Source: a virus. Taken from it: a DNA stretch of 20,869 nucleotides. Both the position numbers and the translations under genes were made by a program. The notes below the pieces were generated by a model. It saw nothing but the letters and a program-made list of their open reading frames with translations. It was not told the DNA's origin and ran no database searches. The DNA is taken from IMG/VR virus record IMGVR_UViG_3300032282_001007, positions 1-20,869 of that record. The stretch is one strand, 5' to 3'. Positions 1 to 7,523 of this stretch are shown here, piece after piece. Numbering within the stretch: the stretch's first letter is position 1; each line of letters starts with the position of its first letter.

Positions 1-738
1 AACAGCGGTTCACCCAACGTGAACACAAGTATTTGGCAACTGCCCGTGCGTGTTTTAGTCGCGCAGTTGCCTGTCAGAACGGCTGTGCTGTCTGACGTCA
101 ACAACCTGCCTGAAGTGCTGGTCGAAGATTTGGCCTTGGAATTCGCCCAGCTTGAGGGCGCGTCTATGGTCGGCAATAACGATCAAGCAGGAAGCACTAC
201 GACCAGCACCGGCGCAACGAACGGTCTGCGCGGTTTGGATATGTACACCAGTGCCTCAACGAGCGCATTCGGCACGTCCGGGACGGCAATCACCAGCGGC
301 ATTCACAGCATTGCCACCGTGTCCCTGAGTGGCGGCGCGGTCGCCTACAACAGCATCGTGTCGATGGTCAACGCTCTGCCCCCTCAATACTGGGCATTGG
401 CTGGTACGGCTTGGCACATGACCCCGGCGATGATTCAATCCCTGCGTCAACTGAAGGACAGCCAAGGTCTGCCGTTGTTCTTGGAAATCGGCGAAAAAGA
501 CGGGGCCGCTATCGGTCATGTGTTCGGTTTCCCGGTCATCCCCAACCCTTACCTGTCATCTGCTTTCCCGATCTACCTTGCCAACTGGAATCGCTTTTTG
601 ACCATTGGCGACACCGAGGAAATGAATGTTCAGATGTATGAGCAAAGTGCCCCCGGTTTCATTACACTGTACGCTGAAAAGCGTGTTGTAAGCACCGTGC
701 GTGATCCGTTTGCCGGTGTTCGTATGTCTGCCGCCTAA
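1..738 (+). CDS. Major capsid protein, HK97 fold (5' end missing)
   Basis: This is the C-terminal part of a phage major capsid protein that builds the icosahedral head shell. The reading frame is open from base 1, so the gene starts before the window. About 245 residues remain. An early segment with ALEFAQLEGASMVGNN resembles the part of HK97-type capsid proteins where a helix ending in a glutamate-phenylalanine-alanine stretch leads into the glycine-rich loop. A Gly/Thr/Ser-rich region follows, then the mixed alpha/beta core with WHMTP and the FGFPVIPNP motif, typical of the P-domain end of this family (compare 'G.PV...'). The C-terminus TLYAEKRVVSTVRDPFAGV matches the usual closing beta strands. 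Head-completion genes follow directly, as expected. The prohead protease, portal and terminase would lie upstream. The family call is from pattern recognition, without a database search. Confidence 0.85.
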   Translation, partial: NSGSPNVNTSIWQLPVRVLVAQLPVRTAVLSDVNNLPEVLVEDLALEFAQLEGASMVGNNDQAGSTTTSTGATNGLRGLDMYTSASTSAFGTSGTAITSGIHSIATVSLSGGAVAYNSIVSMVNALPPQYWALAGTAWHMTPAMIQSLRQLKDSQGLPLFLEIGEKDGAAIGHVFGFPVIPNPYLSSAFPIYLANWNRFLTIGDTEEMNVQMYEQSAPGFITLYAEKRVVSTVRDPFAGVRMSAA

Positions 739-749
739 CAGGGGGTTTC

Positions 750-1418
750 ATGTCTGTTGAAGCTGTTGGATATTTGAACTTGGGCGCGCCCACGCGCAAC
801 CCGTTCAACTATGAAAAAATCGAGCAGATCAATCGTGACAACGAAACTGCTTGGTTGACCCTGAATGAAATCACCGATCAGTTGAACCTGTTTGGTGACG
901 AGAGTCAGGACAGCTATGTTCAGATGCTGGATTTGGCTGTGCGACAGGCCATTGAGGACTACCTTGGCATGTCGATCTTTGCCACGTCTTACCGGGTTTG
1001 GTACAACGCCGCAAGCCTGTATGGCGCGCCTTTGACCCTTGATTTGCCCGCAGTGAGCCAGAACGTCAATCCCGGAATGCCGGGGGTCACGGTCAGCGCA
1101 GTGAAATATTGGACGAACGACACGCCCCCGGTGTTGAACACAGTTGACCCCACGGAATACTATTACGACCCGTCTGGCAACAAAATTGTGCTGGCTAACC
1201 TGCCAACCAACCTCAATATGTCGATGACATCGCCGGTGTTTTGCGAATACACCTGCGTTGACAACCCGATTGCCGCATATCCCGTGGTGAAAATGGCTGG
1301 CCTGCTGTTGGTGACGCACTTTTACAACAACCGCAGTAACACGACCGATCACAACCTGAAGGAAATTCCGTTTGGGATTTCAACCTTGTTGCGCCCCTAC
1401 AAACCTTTGGTGATGTGA
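750..1418 (+). CDS. Head-tail connector protein (gp6-like)
   Basis: A 222-residue protein in the position of the HK97 gp6 / phiE125 gp8-type head-tail connector, which forms a ring under the portal. The N-terminal part is helical: WLTLNEITDQLNL is followed by a second helix around QMLDLAVRQAIEDYLGMSI, the usual connector pattern of 'L.eak.hL' then 'LI..A...iE...g'. The middle is beta-rich with YYDPSGNKIVL, and the end returns to a helix (AYPVVKMAGLLLVTHFYNNR), matching 'ik.Ail.lva.lYenR' in this family. A strong ribosome site (AGGGGG) lies 4 bases before the ATG, and 11 bases separate it from the capsid stop. It is longer than the classic 100-residue HK97 gp6 but similar to the phiE125 gp8 type. 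Confidence 0.75.
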   Translation: MSVEAVGYLNLGAPTRNPFNYEKIEQINRDNETAWLTLNEITDQLNLFGDESQDSYVQMLDLAVRQAIEDYLGMSIFATSYRVWYNAASLYGAPLTLDLPAVSQNVNPGMPGVTVSAVKYWTNDTPPVLNTVDPTEYYYDPSGNKIVLANLPTNLNMSMTSPVFCEYTCVDNPIAAYPVVKMAGLLLVTHFYNNRSNTTDHNLKEIPFGISTLLRPYKPLVM

Positions 1419-1419
1419 C

Positions 1420-1764
1420 ATGGCGATTGCACGATTTGAGAACATTCAAGTCAACAATCTCACCTTTGGGAAGAATTCATTTGGTGAGCAAACTACTACA
1501 CAGACAAAGTGGTTCGACACCCGTGCGCGCGTCCATGCGGTCGCCAACAGCCTGAAAATTTCCGAAAAATACCGGCTGTATCAGGGCCTTGTGAACTTCA
1601 CTTTGAATTACACGCCCAACACAAAGCTGATGGCGAACACTCAACACGCATATTCCATCACTTGGAACGGTGTTGATTGGCGCATTGATGATGCCCGTGA
1701 AGCCGATGACAGGATGACCGTCCTGTTTCTGTGCTACCACAACGACCCACAAACGGCGGCATAA
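1420..1764 (+). CDS. Probable head closure protein
   Basis: A 114-residue basic, beta-rich protein that starts one base after the connector stop. Size, place and sequence style (several strands, then ITWNGVDWRIDDAREADDR near the C-terminus) fit the head closure or head-tail joining family (SPP1 gp16, HK97 gp9, PF05521), where a similar 'G..y.I......d.r...l.l.c' strand pattern occurs. Head closure proteins sit between connector and tail terminator and stop DNA leaking before the tail joins. No clear ribosome site is visible, so translation is probably coupled to the upstream gene. The family assignment rests mainly on position and general pattern. Confidence 0.6.
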   Translation: MAIARFENIQVNNLTFGKNSFGEQTTTQTKWFDTRARVHAVANSLKISEKYRLYQGLVNFTLNYTPNTKLMANTQHAYSITWNGVDWRIDDAREADDRMTVLFLCYHNDPQTAA

Positions 1765-2184
1765 ATGGCACAAAACAATCCAGTTGTCATTGGCGCGGCG
1801 ATTCAGTACCAACTGGCGCAGATCGTCACGCCTGTGCCGGTGTATGCGTCTTTCAACCGGAACTATGCGACCGAACCGAAATTCCTGACTTGGAATCTGC
1901 GCAACGTCCACCAGCCGGTCTACACGGGCCAGACACAAGACAACAAGGGCATCGACACCCCGATTTTTCAGGTTTCCATCTTCACGACTCAGATAGAAGA
2001 CGGTTTCACAATTTCCAATCAAATACTACAATCGCTTCATGGGTACAGCGGCACGTTTGGCAACCCGTCAAACGGCGGTTTTTTCGTGGCGAAAGCCGAT
2101 GTTATGTGGCTCTACAACAGCTACGATAACAACGAAAAGCTGGCCCAAATTTTCTTGGACTGCACGTTGTACATTCCAACCTGA
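1765..2184 (+). CDS. Probable tail completion / tail terminator protein
   Basis: A 139-residue protein whose ATG follows the previous stop codon without a gap. The middle (PIFQVSIFTTQIEDGFTISN then ILQSLHGYSG) resembles the strand-plus-helix pattern of DUF3168/gpU-like tail terminators, in which a strand '.vqv.v.a.....a..l...v...L.g' is diagnostic. These proteins form a hexameric ring that ends tail-tube polymerisation and docks the tail to the head. It lies between the head closure and tail tube genes, the standard place. The second half, FVAKADVMWLYNS, continues the beta core. Identity is inferred from order and weak pattern; a general neck protein is the alternative. Confidence 0.55.
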   Translation: MAQNNPVVIGAAIQYQLAQIVTPVPVYASFNRNYATEPKFLTWNLRNVHQPVYTGQTQDNKGIDTPIFQVSIFTTQIEDGFTISNQILQSLHGYSGTFGNPSNGGFFVAKADVMWLYNSYDNNEKLAQIFLDCTLYIPT

Positions 2185-2223
2185 TAAGACAAGATTTCAA
2201 CCAACTTTGCAAAGGAAATCAAA

Positions 2224-2754
2224 ATGGCTTTAATCAACAAGGTTTTACCCGGTTATACAGCAACGCTGTGGTGTCAAGACGATGCCTCTCCCACGCCCTT
2301 GACTGACGCGCAACTGTCTACTTGGACGGGCCAAGTCGCTCAGATCATTGGCACGTCTGCTGGCGGCACTGGAACTCCCACCACGGGCCTGCAAGTGCCT
2401 GTTGAAACAATCCCCCCGTTTGGTGCTGATGACGCCGTGGCGGCTTATGCTGTTGCTGGCGCACGTACTGGCGCGAAGATCACCACGCAGAACCAAGTGA
2501 CCTCTTTGGCTGTGGTTTGCGCTTGGAACCCGGCTGATCCGGCTCAGTTGCTGATTCGCGCTGACGGCTACAACGGCACGACCATTCGCACCTATGTTGT
2601 CGCTGTGTATGACGGCACCAACACGGTTGCTTATTCGTTCAACGCTCGCGTTGGTGGTATGTCTTGGGACATGAACACCAGTGCTGAAGGCAAATTCAAC
2701 TTTACCCTTCACCCTGTTGGCGGCAACAGCTACGGCTGGTCCAACAACACTTGA
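2224..2754 (+). CDS. Major tail tube protein
   Basis: A 176-residue, beta-rich protein low in charge and rich in Thr, Ala and Gly. It is the likely major tail protein that polymerises into the tail tube. It has the best ribosome site of the head-tail block (AAGGAA, 7 bases before the ATG), fitting a protein needed in high copy. It follows the tail terminator and precedes the chaperone pair and tape measure, the classic order in siphophages. A strong hairpin follows its stop codon and may limit transcription or protect the upstream mRNA. No sheath gene accompanies it, supporting a non-contractile tail. The sequence is too divergent for me to name a Pfam family. Confidence 0.7.
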   Translation: MALINKVLPGYTATLWCQDDASPTPLTDAQLSTWTGQVAQIIGTSAGGTGTPTTGLQVPVETIPPFGADDAVAAYAVAGARTGAKITTQNQVTSLAVVCAWNPADPAQLLIRADGYNGTTIRTYVVAVYDGTNTVAYSFNARVGGMSWDMNTSAEGKFNFTLHPVGGNSYGWSNNT

Positions 2755-2765
2755 TCCGCAACCAA

Positions 2766-2787
2766 CCCTCACCCTACGGGGTGGGGG
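2766..2787 (+). terminator. Strong intergenic hairpin with UACG tetraloop
   Basis: Bases 2766-2774 (CCCTCACCC) pair with 2779-2787 (GGGTGGGGG) as a 9-bp stem with one G-U pair, closed by a C(UACG)G tetraloop, an exceptionally stable loop type. It lies 12 bases after the tail tube stop and 18 bases before the next ATG. There is no U-tract after it, so it is not a standard Rho-independent terminator. A partial attenuator or a 3' mRNA stabiliser for the abundant tail tube transcript is more likely. Confidence 0.6.
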
Positions 2788-2805
2788 CTTAACACAAGAG
2801 AATAT

Positions 2806-3039
2806 ATGACGCCCCACGAAGTCAGGAACACAGACGATCTGTTGGCATTTCTGGACAAGGCCGCTGAAAAAGACGGCAAACAATGGTTCGGTTTTCTCCA
2901 ACAGAAGATGACAGGCATCAGCCTTGTCCATCAGATCGCGGCCCGTCACGCCGACAAAATGACCCCCGATGAGATTGTTGACTACGTCAAAGCACTCAAC
3001 AATTCCATTTACACACGAATGATCCGGGGGGGAATCTGA
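2806..3039 (+). CDS. Small helical protein of unknown function in tail operon
   Basis: A 77-residue charged, mainly helical protein between the tail tube and the tail chaperone genes. Segments such as NTDDLLAFLDKAAEKDGKQW and MTPDEIVDYVKALNNS predict three helices. There is no signal peptide or membrane segment. The ATG has a modest AAGAG upstream and the stop lies 1 base before the next ATG, so it is part of the same operon. I do not recognise the family. By place it could be an accessory chaperone or small tail protein. Confidence 0.6.
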   Translation: MTPHEVRNTDDLLAFLDKAAEKDGKQWFGFLQQKMTGISLVHQIAARHADKMTPDEIVDYVKALNNSIYTRMIRGGI

Positions 3040-3040
3040 C

Positions 3041-3559
3041 ATGGCAATCGCAACCAAGTTGGGCCAAAATTACGAGGCCATTCGGGCGGCGGCTCGATTC
3101 AAAGCAATCAAAGTCAAATTCAACGATGTGGAATTTGAATTGAAAGTCCGAATCCCGGTCAAGCGTGAACTGGAAGAAATAACAGCGGCTATCACAAGCC
3201 CCGACAAAGAATATGTGGACAAAATCTATGACGATTTGTCCCGGCCTCTGTTGGCAAGCCTCAAAGACGCCGGTGACGGTTTTCTCGATGCTTTGAATCA
3301 GGATGGCGAAAAAATCAAGATGTTGGACAACGACATTCTTGTGGATGGAACGTCCATCCGGCAGGTAGCGCAAATGTCTGGCGTATGGCACAAGCAGGTT
3401 GAACGGTATTTTTCCCTGCTTCAGTCTGCTACTGGCGAACCGATCAACGAAACCTTTGAGGAAATCTCAGAGGAATTCCCTGAACCGATCATCAGGGAAA
3501 TGGTTGAAAAAATTGAGCAAGCCATTCGACCCAGTTACAAGGAAGTCAAAAAAAACTGA
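3041..3559 (+). CDS. Tail assembly chaperone, short (gpG-like) form
   Basis: A 172-residue acidic protein that should coat or shield the tape measure during tail assembly, as lambda gpG does. The start has a strong upstream GGGGGGAA ribosome site. The N-terminus is a beta segment (KFNDVEFELKVRIPVKREL), followed by helical regions ending in EPIIREMVEKIEQAIRPSY. The last codons before the TGA are AAA AAA AAC, a canonical -1 slippery site, followed by a hairpin, and the reading frame continues in the -1 frame to base 3927. Most ribosomes should stop at 3559 to give this short form; a fraction should slip to give a fusion of about 295 residues. Position just before the tape measure region agrees with the role. 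Confidence 0.8.
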   Translation: MAIATKLGQNYEAIRAAARFKAIKVKFNDVEFELKVRIPVKRELEEITAAITSPDKEYVDKIYDDLSRPLLASLKDAGDGFLDALNQDGEKIKMLDNDILVDGTSIRQVAQMSGVWHKQVERYFSLLQSATGEPINETFEEISEEFPEPIIREMVEKIEQAIRPSYKEVKKN

Positions 3560-3597
3560 GACGATCATTGCGGTCACAAGTCCAAGCCGCAATGATC
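3550..3597 (+). promoter_or_regulatory. Programmed -1 ribosomal frameshift site
   Basis: The heptamer A AAA AAC occupies 3550-3556 in the correct phase (X XXY YYZ) of the gene starting at 3041, immediately before its TGA (3557-3559). After a 6-base spacer, bases 3563-3573 (GATCATTGCGG) pair perfectly with 3587-3597 (CCGCAATGATC) to form an 11-bp stem with a 13-base loop. Loop bases 3580-3584 (GTCCA) could also pair with 3614-3618 (TGGAC), making a pseudoknot possible. Heptamer, spacing and stem are all within the range known for efficient -1 frameshifting, and siphophage tail chaperones are the classic place for it. Confidence 0.88.
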
Positions 3598-3927
3598 TTC
3601 AACGGTCACACAATGGACACCATCGAGCAGATTGACGAAGAAACACTGTCTGAAATCTGCGTGATGTACGCTGACGGCCTTTTGGGTAGCAGAAGCGTTT
3701 ATGAAGCCCTGACGCCCCTGACAACGGCTGTGTTCAACTATATGCGTCCACCTAATGGGCCGCAATATAAATCAACACAGATTTTCCCTTGGGTCATAGA
3801 ATACGACCAGAACCCCGACTTGGATCAAGACAAGGCCCAAGCCGGTCTAATGGCTTTCATGACTTCAGCCCCCGGCTTCAGCATGGAGAGGATCAAAAAT
3901 GGCGACAGTACAAGCGTTTCAAATTGA
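3556..3927 (+). CDS. Tail assembly chaperone extension (T part of GT fusion)
   Basis: This is the -1 frame continuation of the chaperone gene, adding about 123 residues to the upstream protein after slippage at 3550-3556. The reading frame is open right up to the slippery site. Inside it the only independent starts are a TTG at 3568 and an ATG at 3592, neither with a ribosome site, and both fall inside the hairpin, so independent translation is unlikely. The added domain contains IDEETLSEICVMYADGLLGS, then FPWVIEYDQNPD near the end. In lambda the T domain binds the tail tube protein while G binds the tape measure; the same division is inferred here. The 3' end overlaps the next gene by 29 bases. 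Confidence 0.75.
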   Translation: MRRSLRSQVQAAMIFNGHTMDTIEQIDEETLSEICVMYADGLLGSRSVYEALTPLTTAVFNYMRPPNGPQYKSTQIFPWVIEYDQNPDLDQDKAQAGLMAFMTSAPGFSMERIKNGDSTSVSN

Positions 3928-4420
3928 AGGGTTTGAAGAACTGTTCAAGCACATGGAAGACCTCAAGCAAGAAGTGGGGCAAGGCAAAACCGACCGAATC
4001 TGGCGTAATTCCCTGATGTTTGCTTTTTACCCCGTGTTGGAGCGCGCCAGAGCACTTGCGCCGCACGACACCGACCAACTCCGGGATCACCTGTACATCA
4101 AGGTTCATAAGCCCAAAGGCCGCGACAAGGGCGGCAAATATTATGAAGGCGAAATGTACATGGCCCGTGTCACGCTCAACCCCAAGCGAGAGGATTCAAC
4201 ATCCCGAGTGATTTTGAACCGGCGCGGGAAATTTCAGACCATCAATTACAACCGGCCTGTTGGTCTTGCTCAAGAATTTGGGACGGCAAGCAACGGCGGC
4301 GGCAAGCCATTTTTGCGGCCTGCGCTCCAATCGAATGCTAGTGAGGTGGTTGAACGTCTTGGGCGCAAACTCTGGAGCGAACTGAACTCCGGCAAATTCA
4401 CAAAATGGGATCAAAAATAA
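3899..4420 (+). CDS. HK97 gp10-like tail/neck protein
   Basis: A 173-residue protein with the marks of the HK97 gp10 family (PF04883). The N-terminus has GFEELFKHMEDL, followed by a helix that runs into ARALAPHDTDQLRDHLYIKV, corresponding to the family's 'A...aP..tG.L..si...'. Near the end, GLAQEFGTASNGGGKPFLRP then ALQSN matches the family signature 'a.y.EfGT.....qPFlrPA'. A good GGAGAGG ribosome site precedes the ATG at 3899, inside the chaperone extension gene. The location is odd: in HK97 and most relatives gp10 lies between the head closure and tail terminator genes, whereas here it follows the chaperones and touches the tape measure. The role is probably still neck or tail completion. 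Confidence 0.75.
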   Translation: MATVQAFQIEGFEELFKHMEDLKQEVGQGKTDRIWRNSLMFAFYPVLERARALAPHDTDQLRDHLYIKVHKPKGRDKGGKYYEGEMYMARVTLNPKREDSTSRVILNRRGKFQTINYNRPVGLAQEFGTASNGGGKPFLRPALQSNASEVVERLGRKLWSELNSGKFTKWDQK

Positions 4421-6841
4421 ATGGCACAGATCGGCTCACTATCAGTCAAGTTGGGGCTTGTCACCGTTGGGTGGGATCAAGCGACCGACAAGGCCAAACA
4501 GCAGGCCAAACAGCTTCAAAAGTCTTTTGAAGACCTCGGGGGCGGCCTCAAGAAGTTGCAGGACGCATGGAAAACGCTCGGAGGAAGTGTCGGTGTAGGG
4601 TCGCTTGGGCTTGGTGCTTTAATCGCGCAGACGGCATCATTTGCTGACAAGATTGATGATCTTGCGAAAGGGTTTGGGGTCAGCACCGGGTTTGCCCTGC
4701 AATTCAGTCATGCGCTTCAGCAAGCAGGATCGTCCGGCGAGGCGGCTGGCAAGATCATTGGCAAGCTGTTTGAGAACATCGAATCAGCCAAAGAAGGCAA
4801 TCAGCAAGCGGTTGACGGTTTCCGCAGGCTTGGGATCGGGTTTGACGAGATCAAGCGGCTCACGCCTGAAGACGCCATTCGGCGAGTGATTGACGCGCTG
4901 AGTCAAATCCAAGACCCGATTGAGCGCGCCGCACAGTTACGCAAACAGCTTGGCAAAGGCGGTTTGGGGCTTGACCTTGAAGAAGTCAATTCCATCATCA
5001 AAGGCGGCGTAGGCGGTTGGCAGAAATACGGTGACAACCTTGAGCGCGTGAGCAAGATCAAGGACAACCTCACGACAAGCCTGAACAACCTGATGATCGC
5101 ATTCAGCACGTTCATTGGGCCTTTGGCCCGCGATGGAACAGTGTCTGTTGAAAAATTCCAAGGCGCATTAGCAGGCGTTGCTGTTTATTTTGCGGCCTCA
5201 AGATTTGTTGCGGCGGCTCAAGGGTTCATGGCGATTGCTTCAGCCATCAAGGCGACAACAGCGGCGGCTGTCGCTTTCAATGTGGCGACCATCGCAACAC
5301 CTATTGGCGCGTTGTTGAAGCTGGCGGCGGCTGGAACAGCCTTTTTGATCTACCAAAGGGAAACCAAAGGCAAAACAGAGAGTGTTGATGATATTGCGTA
5401 TGACGCAATGGGCAACCCGATCTATTCTGGGGCGTCTGGCTCTGCGACCCCGAAAAACAGCCGTGGCAAAGGCTTTGATGACCCGAGGCTTGCCAAATCC
5501 AATTCATCGTCTGACGCTGGCGCAACATCAGGATTGACTGCTCAAGAAATCGCGGCTGGCGCGGCCCTTGCGGCTGAACGCATCAAAACAGCGAATGCTG
5601 AAGCATTGGCAGGCATCCCGATATGGGATGAGTATTCGCAGAAAGTCGCTGGCATTGGTGTTGAGGCATCTAATGCTCTTGCCGGGTTGAACACACAGCG
5701 CGCTCAATTACAAAATCAATACAAAGACAGCCCGATTCTGCTTGGCATTGAGTTGTCCAAACTCCATCAGCAAGAAAAACAGATCATCATCAATCGTGAC
5801 AGGAAACTTGCTGAAGCCAGAATCACCAAAGATATTTTGGACACAGAAACAGAGCGCGTTCGCCAAGAGGGCTACCTACAAGGCAAGATCAAGCTCACTG
5901 AAGATTTACAAAAGCGGCGACTGGCTACCAACAAGGCAATCCTTGACACGCAGATCAAGGAAATTGATTACGCAACCGAATTGCTCAACATACAGATTGA
6001 GCAGAACATGGCGTTGAACGACAACGAAAAAGCAAGGGCCAAACAGACTGTTGACTATCAGGCAAGCATCGAAAAACTCAGGAAACAGCTTGAGGCTTTG
6101 CCTTCATTCATTGAGGCGTTGCCTGATGAGGAACTGTCGGCTGAAGCCGAGGCCAACAACAATCGAATCATCGCCATACAAAAACAAATGGAGTTTGAGA
6201 AGGCGCGGCACGATTTGCGTATGGGCCAAATGGAAAAAGAACGCACGTTTGAATATGGCCTCGAAAAAGCCGTGAACCAAATCCTTGACCGAGGAACCAA
6301 TGCCGCGCAGATCGCAAGCGATATGGCCAACAGCGTGTTTGGCAACATGGAGGCCGCAATAGACAATTTCGTCAAAACCGGCAAATTTGCTTTTGGCGAT
6401 TTTGCCAAGAGCGTCATCCGGGATTTGATCGCCATTCAGATGAAAGCTCAAGCAGTGGCGATGTTGCGTATGGCGACCGGCGGTGGCGGCGGCATTTTTG
6501 GTTCGCTGTTCGGCGGCGGTTTTAAGAACGATGCTGGCGGCATGGAGGTCGCGGGGTCATTGGGTTTTGCCGATGGCGGCGACCCTCCGGTCGGCAAAGC
6601 AAGCCTTGTGGGAGAGCGCGGCCCTGAACTGTTTGTTCCCAAATCAGCCGGGACAATCATCCCCAACCATTCGCTTGCTGGCATGATGGGCGGCGGTCAG
6701 ACCATCAATTACAACGGCCCGTTTATCCAAAGCATGAACGCAATCGACACGCAGTCCGGGATTCAATTTTTGTCGCGCAATAAACAAGCAGTTTGGGCCG
6801 CAAATCAATCCGCACAGCGTTCATTACCCGTGAGCAAGTGA
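4421..6841 (+). CDS. Tail tape measure protein
   Basis: At 806 residues, this sets tail length and is probably ejected with the DNA. The N-terminus is helical (about 20-60), then comes a segment with FADKIDDLAKGFGVSTGFAL typical of lambda/HK97-type tape measures. Residues about 245-313 form an Ala/Val-rich hydrophobic stretch that could span a membrane. Residues about 430-620 are long charged helices suited to coiled coils. The C-terminus has FAKSVIRDLIAIQMKAQA, a glycine-rich run, and VGERGPELFVP followed by GTIIPNH around residues 730-752, the hallmark end of many tape measure proteins. It starts right after the gp10-like stop with no visible ribosome site, suggesting coupling. About 1.5 angstrom per residue implies a tail near 120 nm. 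Confidence 0.92.
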   Translation: MAQIGSLSVKLGLVTVGWDQATDKAKQQAKQLQKSFEDLGGGLKKLQDAWKTLGGSVGVGSLGLGALIAQTASFADKIDDLAKGFGVSTGFALQFSHALQQAGSSGEAAGKIIGKLFENIESAKEGNQQAVDGFRRLGIGFDEIKRLTPEDAIRRVIDALSQIQDPIERAAQLRKQLGKGGLGLDLEEVNSIIKGGVGGWQKYGDNLERVSKIKDNLTTSLNNLMIAFSTFIGPLARDGTVSVEKFQGALAGVAVYFAASRFVAAAQGFMAIASAIKATTAAAVAFNVATIATPIGALLKLAAAGTAFLIYQRETKGKTESVDDIAYDAMGNPIYSGASGSATPKNSRGKGFDDPRLAKSNSSSDAGATSGLTAQEIAAGAALAAERIKTANAEALAGIPIWDEYSQKVAGIGVEASNALAGLNTQRAQLQNQYKDSPILLGIELSKLHQQEKQIIINRDRKLAEARITKDILDTETERVRQEGYLQGKIKLTEDLQKRRLATNKAILDTQIKEIDYATELLNIQIEQNMALNDNEKARAKQTVDYQASIEKLRKQLEALPSFIEALPDEELSAEAEANNNRIIAIQKQMEFEKARHDLRMGQMEKERTFEYGLEKAVNQILDRGTNAAQIASDMANSVFGNMEAAIDNFVKTGKFAFGDFAKSVIRDLIAIQMKAQAVAMLRMATGGGGGIFGSLFGGGFKNDAGGMEVAGSLGFADGGDPPVGKASLVGERGPELFVPKSAGTIIPNHSLAGMMGGGQTINYNGPFIQSMNAIDTQSGIQFLSRNKQAVWAANQSAQRSLPVSK

Positions 6842-6842
6842 C

Positions 6843-7523
6843 ATGAGCCTACAAACAATCCTTTCAATCTGTGAGTCGGTTGGGATCAATGACCAGCGAT
6901 TTGTCGGTCAGACGGTAAGCCGCAACCAAAAAATCACTACGTCAGAAATTTTGACTGTTGTGCCTTTTGCGTTTGAGTTGTCGCCGATGAGTTACCTGCT
7001 GTATTCACAGAACAGGACAACGCTCAACAGCCTACGCATCCCGGACAAATCACTGACTCAGTACCTGAATTTTGGGCAAACAGGCTGGCTGAATTACATC
7101 AAGTACCAAGGCGATATGACAAGCGTTCAGATTGCCGCCTGTCAATGGCAAACCGCAAGCGCAAACAAAACCTTGGTGCTTGGTTCATTGCCATCAATTG
7201 ATCCTGCCGCATATCTTTTCCGGATTGGCGATTTCGTTCAGGTCGGTCTGTATTCCTACATCGTCACAGCCGATGTTGTGCGCGGAAGCGGATCAACCGT
7301 CAATGTCCCTGTACACCGCAACTTGATGGTTGCTCTTGGTTCGTCCGTTGCTTGTGTTGCGGGAGAGTTTGGAACCACTGTAAGCATGGGCGGCACCAAC
7401 TACACAGGCGTGACATTTCCTGTCGTATTGCGCGAATACCCGACCTACACGCTTGTGCCCATGACCAATGACTCTTACATTCGCTGGAATGGCACGTTCA
7501 AAGCGTTTGAGATCGTCCTATGA
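6843..7523 (+). CDS. Minor tail protein, tail-tip complex (gpM-position)
   Basis: A 226-residue, beta-rich protein starting 1 base after the tape measure stop, where lambda carries gpM and other phages carry the distal tail protein. The N-terminal third includes VSRNQKITTSEILTVVPFAF and FGQTGWLNYIKYQGDM; the C-terminal part has strands such as AYLFRIGDFVQVGLYSYIVT ending in YIRWNGTFKAFEIVL. The GDFVQVG...YIVTADV region is like small OB or hub domains that read 'GD.vqi....y.VtadV'. This suggests a hub or distal tail ring component joining tube to tip. I do not recognise a named family. It overlaps the next gene by ATGA, implying coupled translation. Confidence 0.55.
   Translation: MSLQTILSICESVGINDQRFVGQTVSRNQKITTSEILTVVPFAFELSPMSYLLYSQNRTTLNSLRIPDKSLTQYLNFGQTGWLNYIKYQGDMTSVQIAACQWQTASANKTLVLGSLPSIDPAAYLFRIGDFVQVGLYSYIVTADVVRGSGSTVNVPVHRNLMVALGSSVACVAGEFGTTVSMGGTNYTGVTFPVVLREYPTYTLVPMTNDSYIRWNGTFKAFEIVL

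Noticed and set aside
735-1352. Minus-strand open frame of 205 residues opposite the connector gene
   Set aside because: No domain, rich in His/Arg/Cys as expected for an antisense frame; the + strand connector is well supported.
2245-3057. Minus-strand open frame of 270 residues
   Set aside because: It spans the tail tube gene, hairpin and the next gene, shows no recognisable domain, and all neighbours run on the + strand.
3568-3927. Independent gene starting at TTG 3568
   Set aside because: The start lies inside the frameshift hairpin with no ribosome site, and the frame is open back to the slippery heptamer; it is better read as the fused extension of the chaperone.
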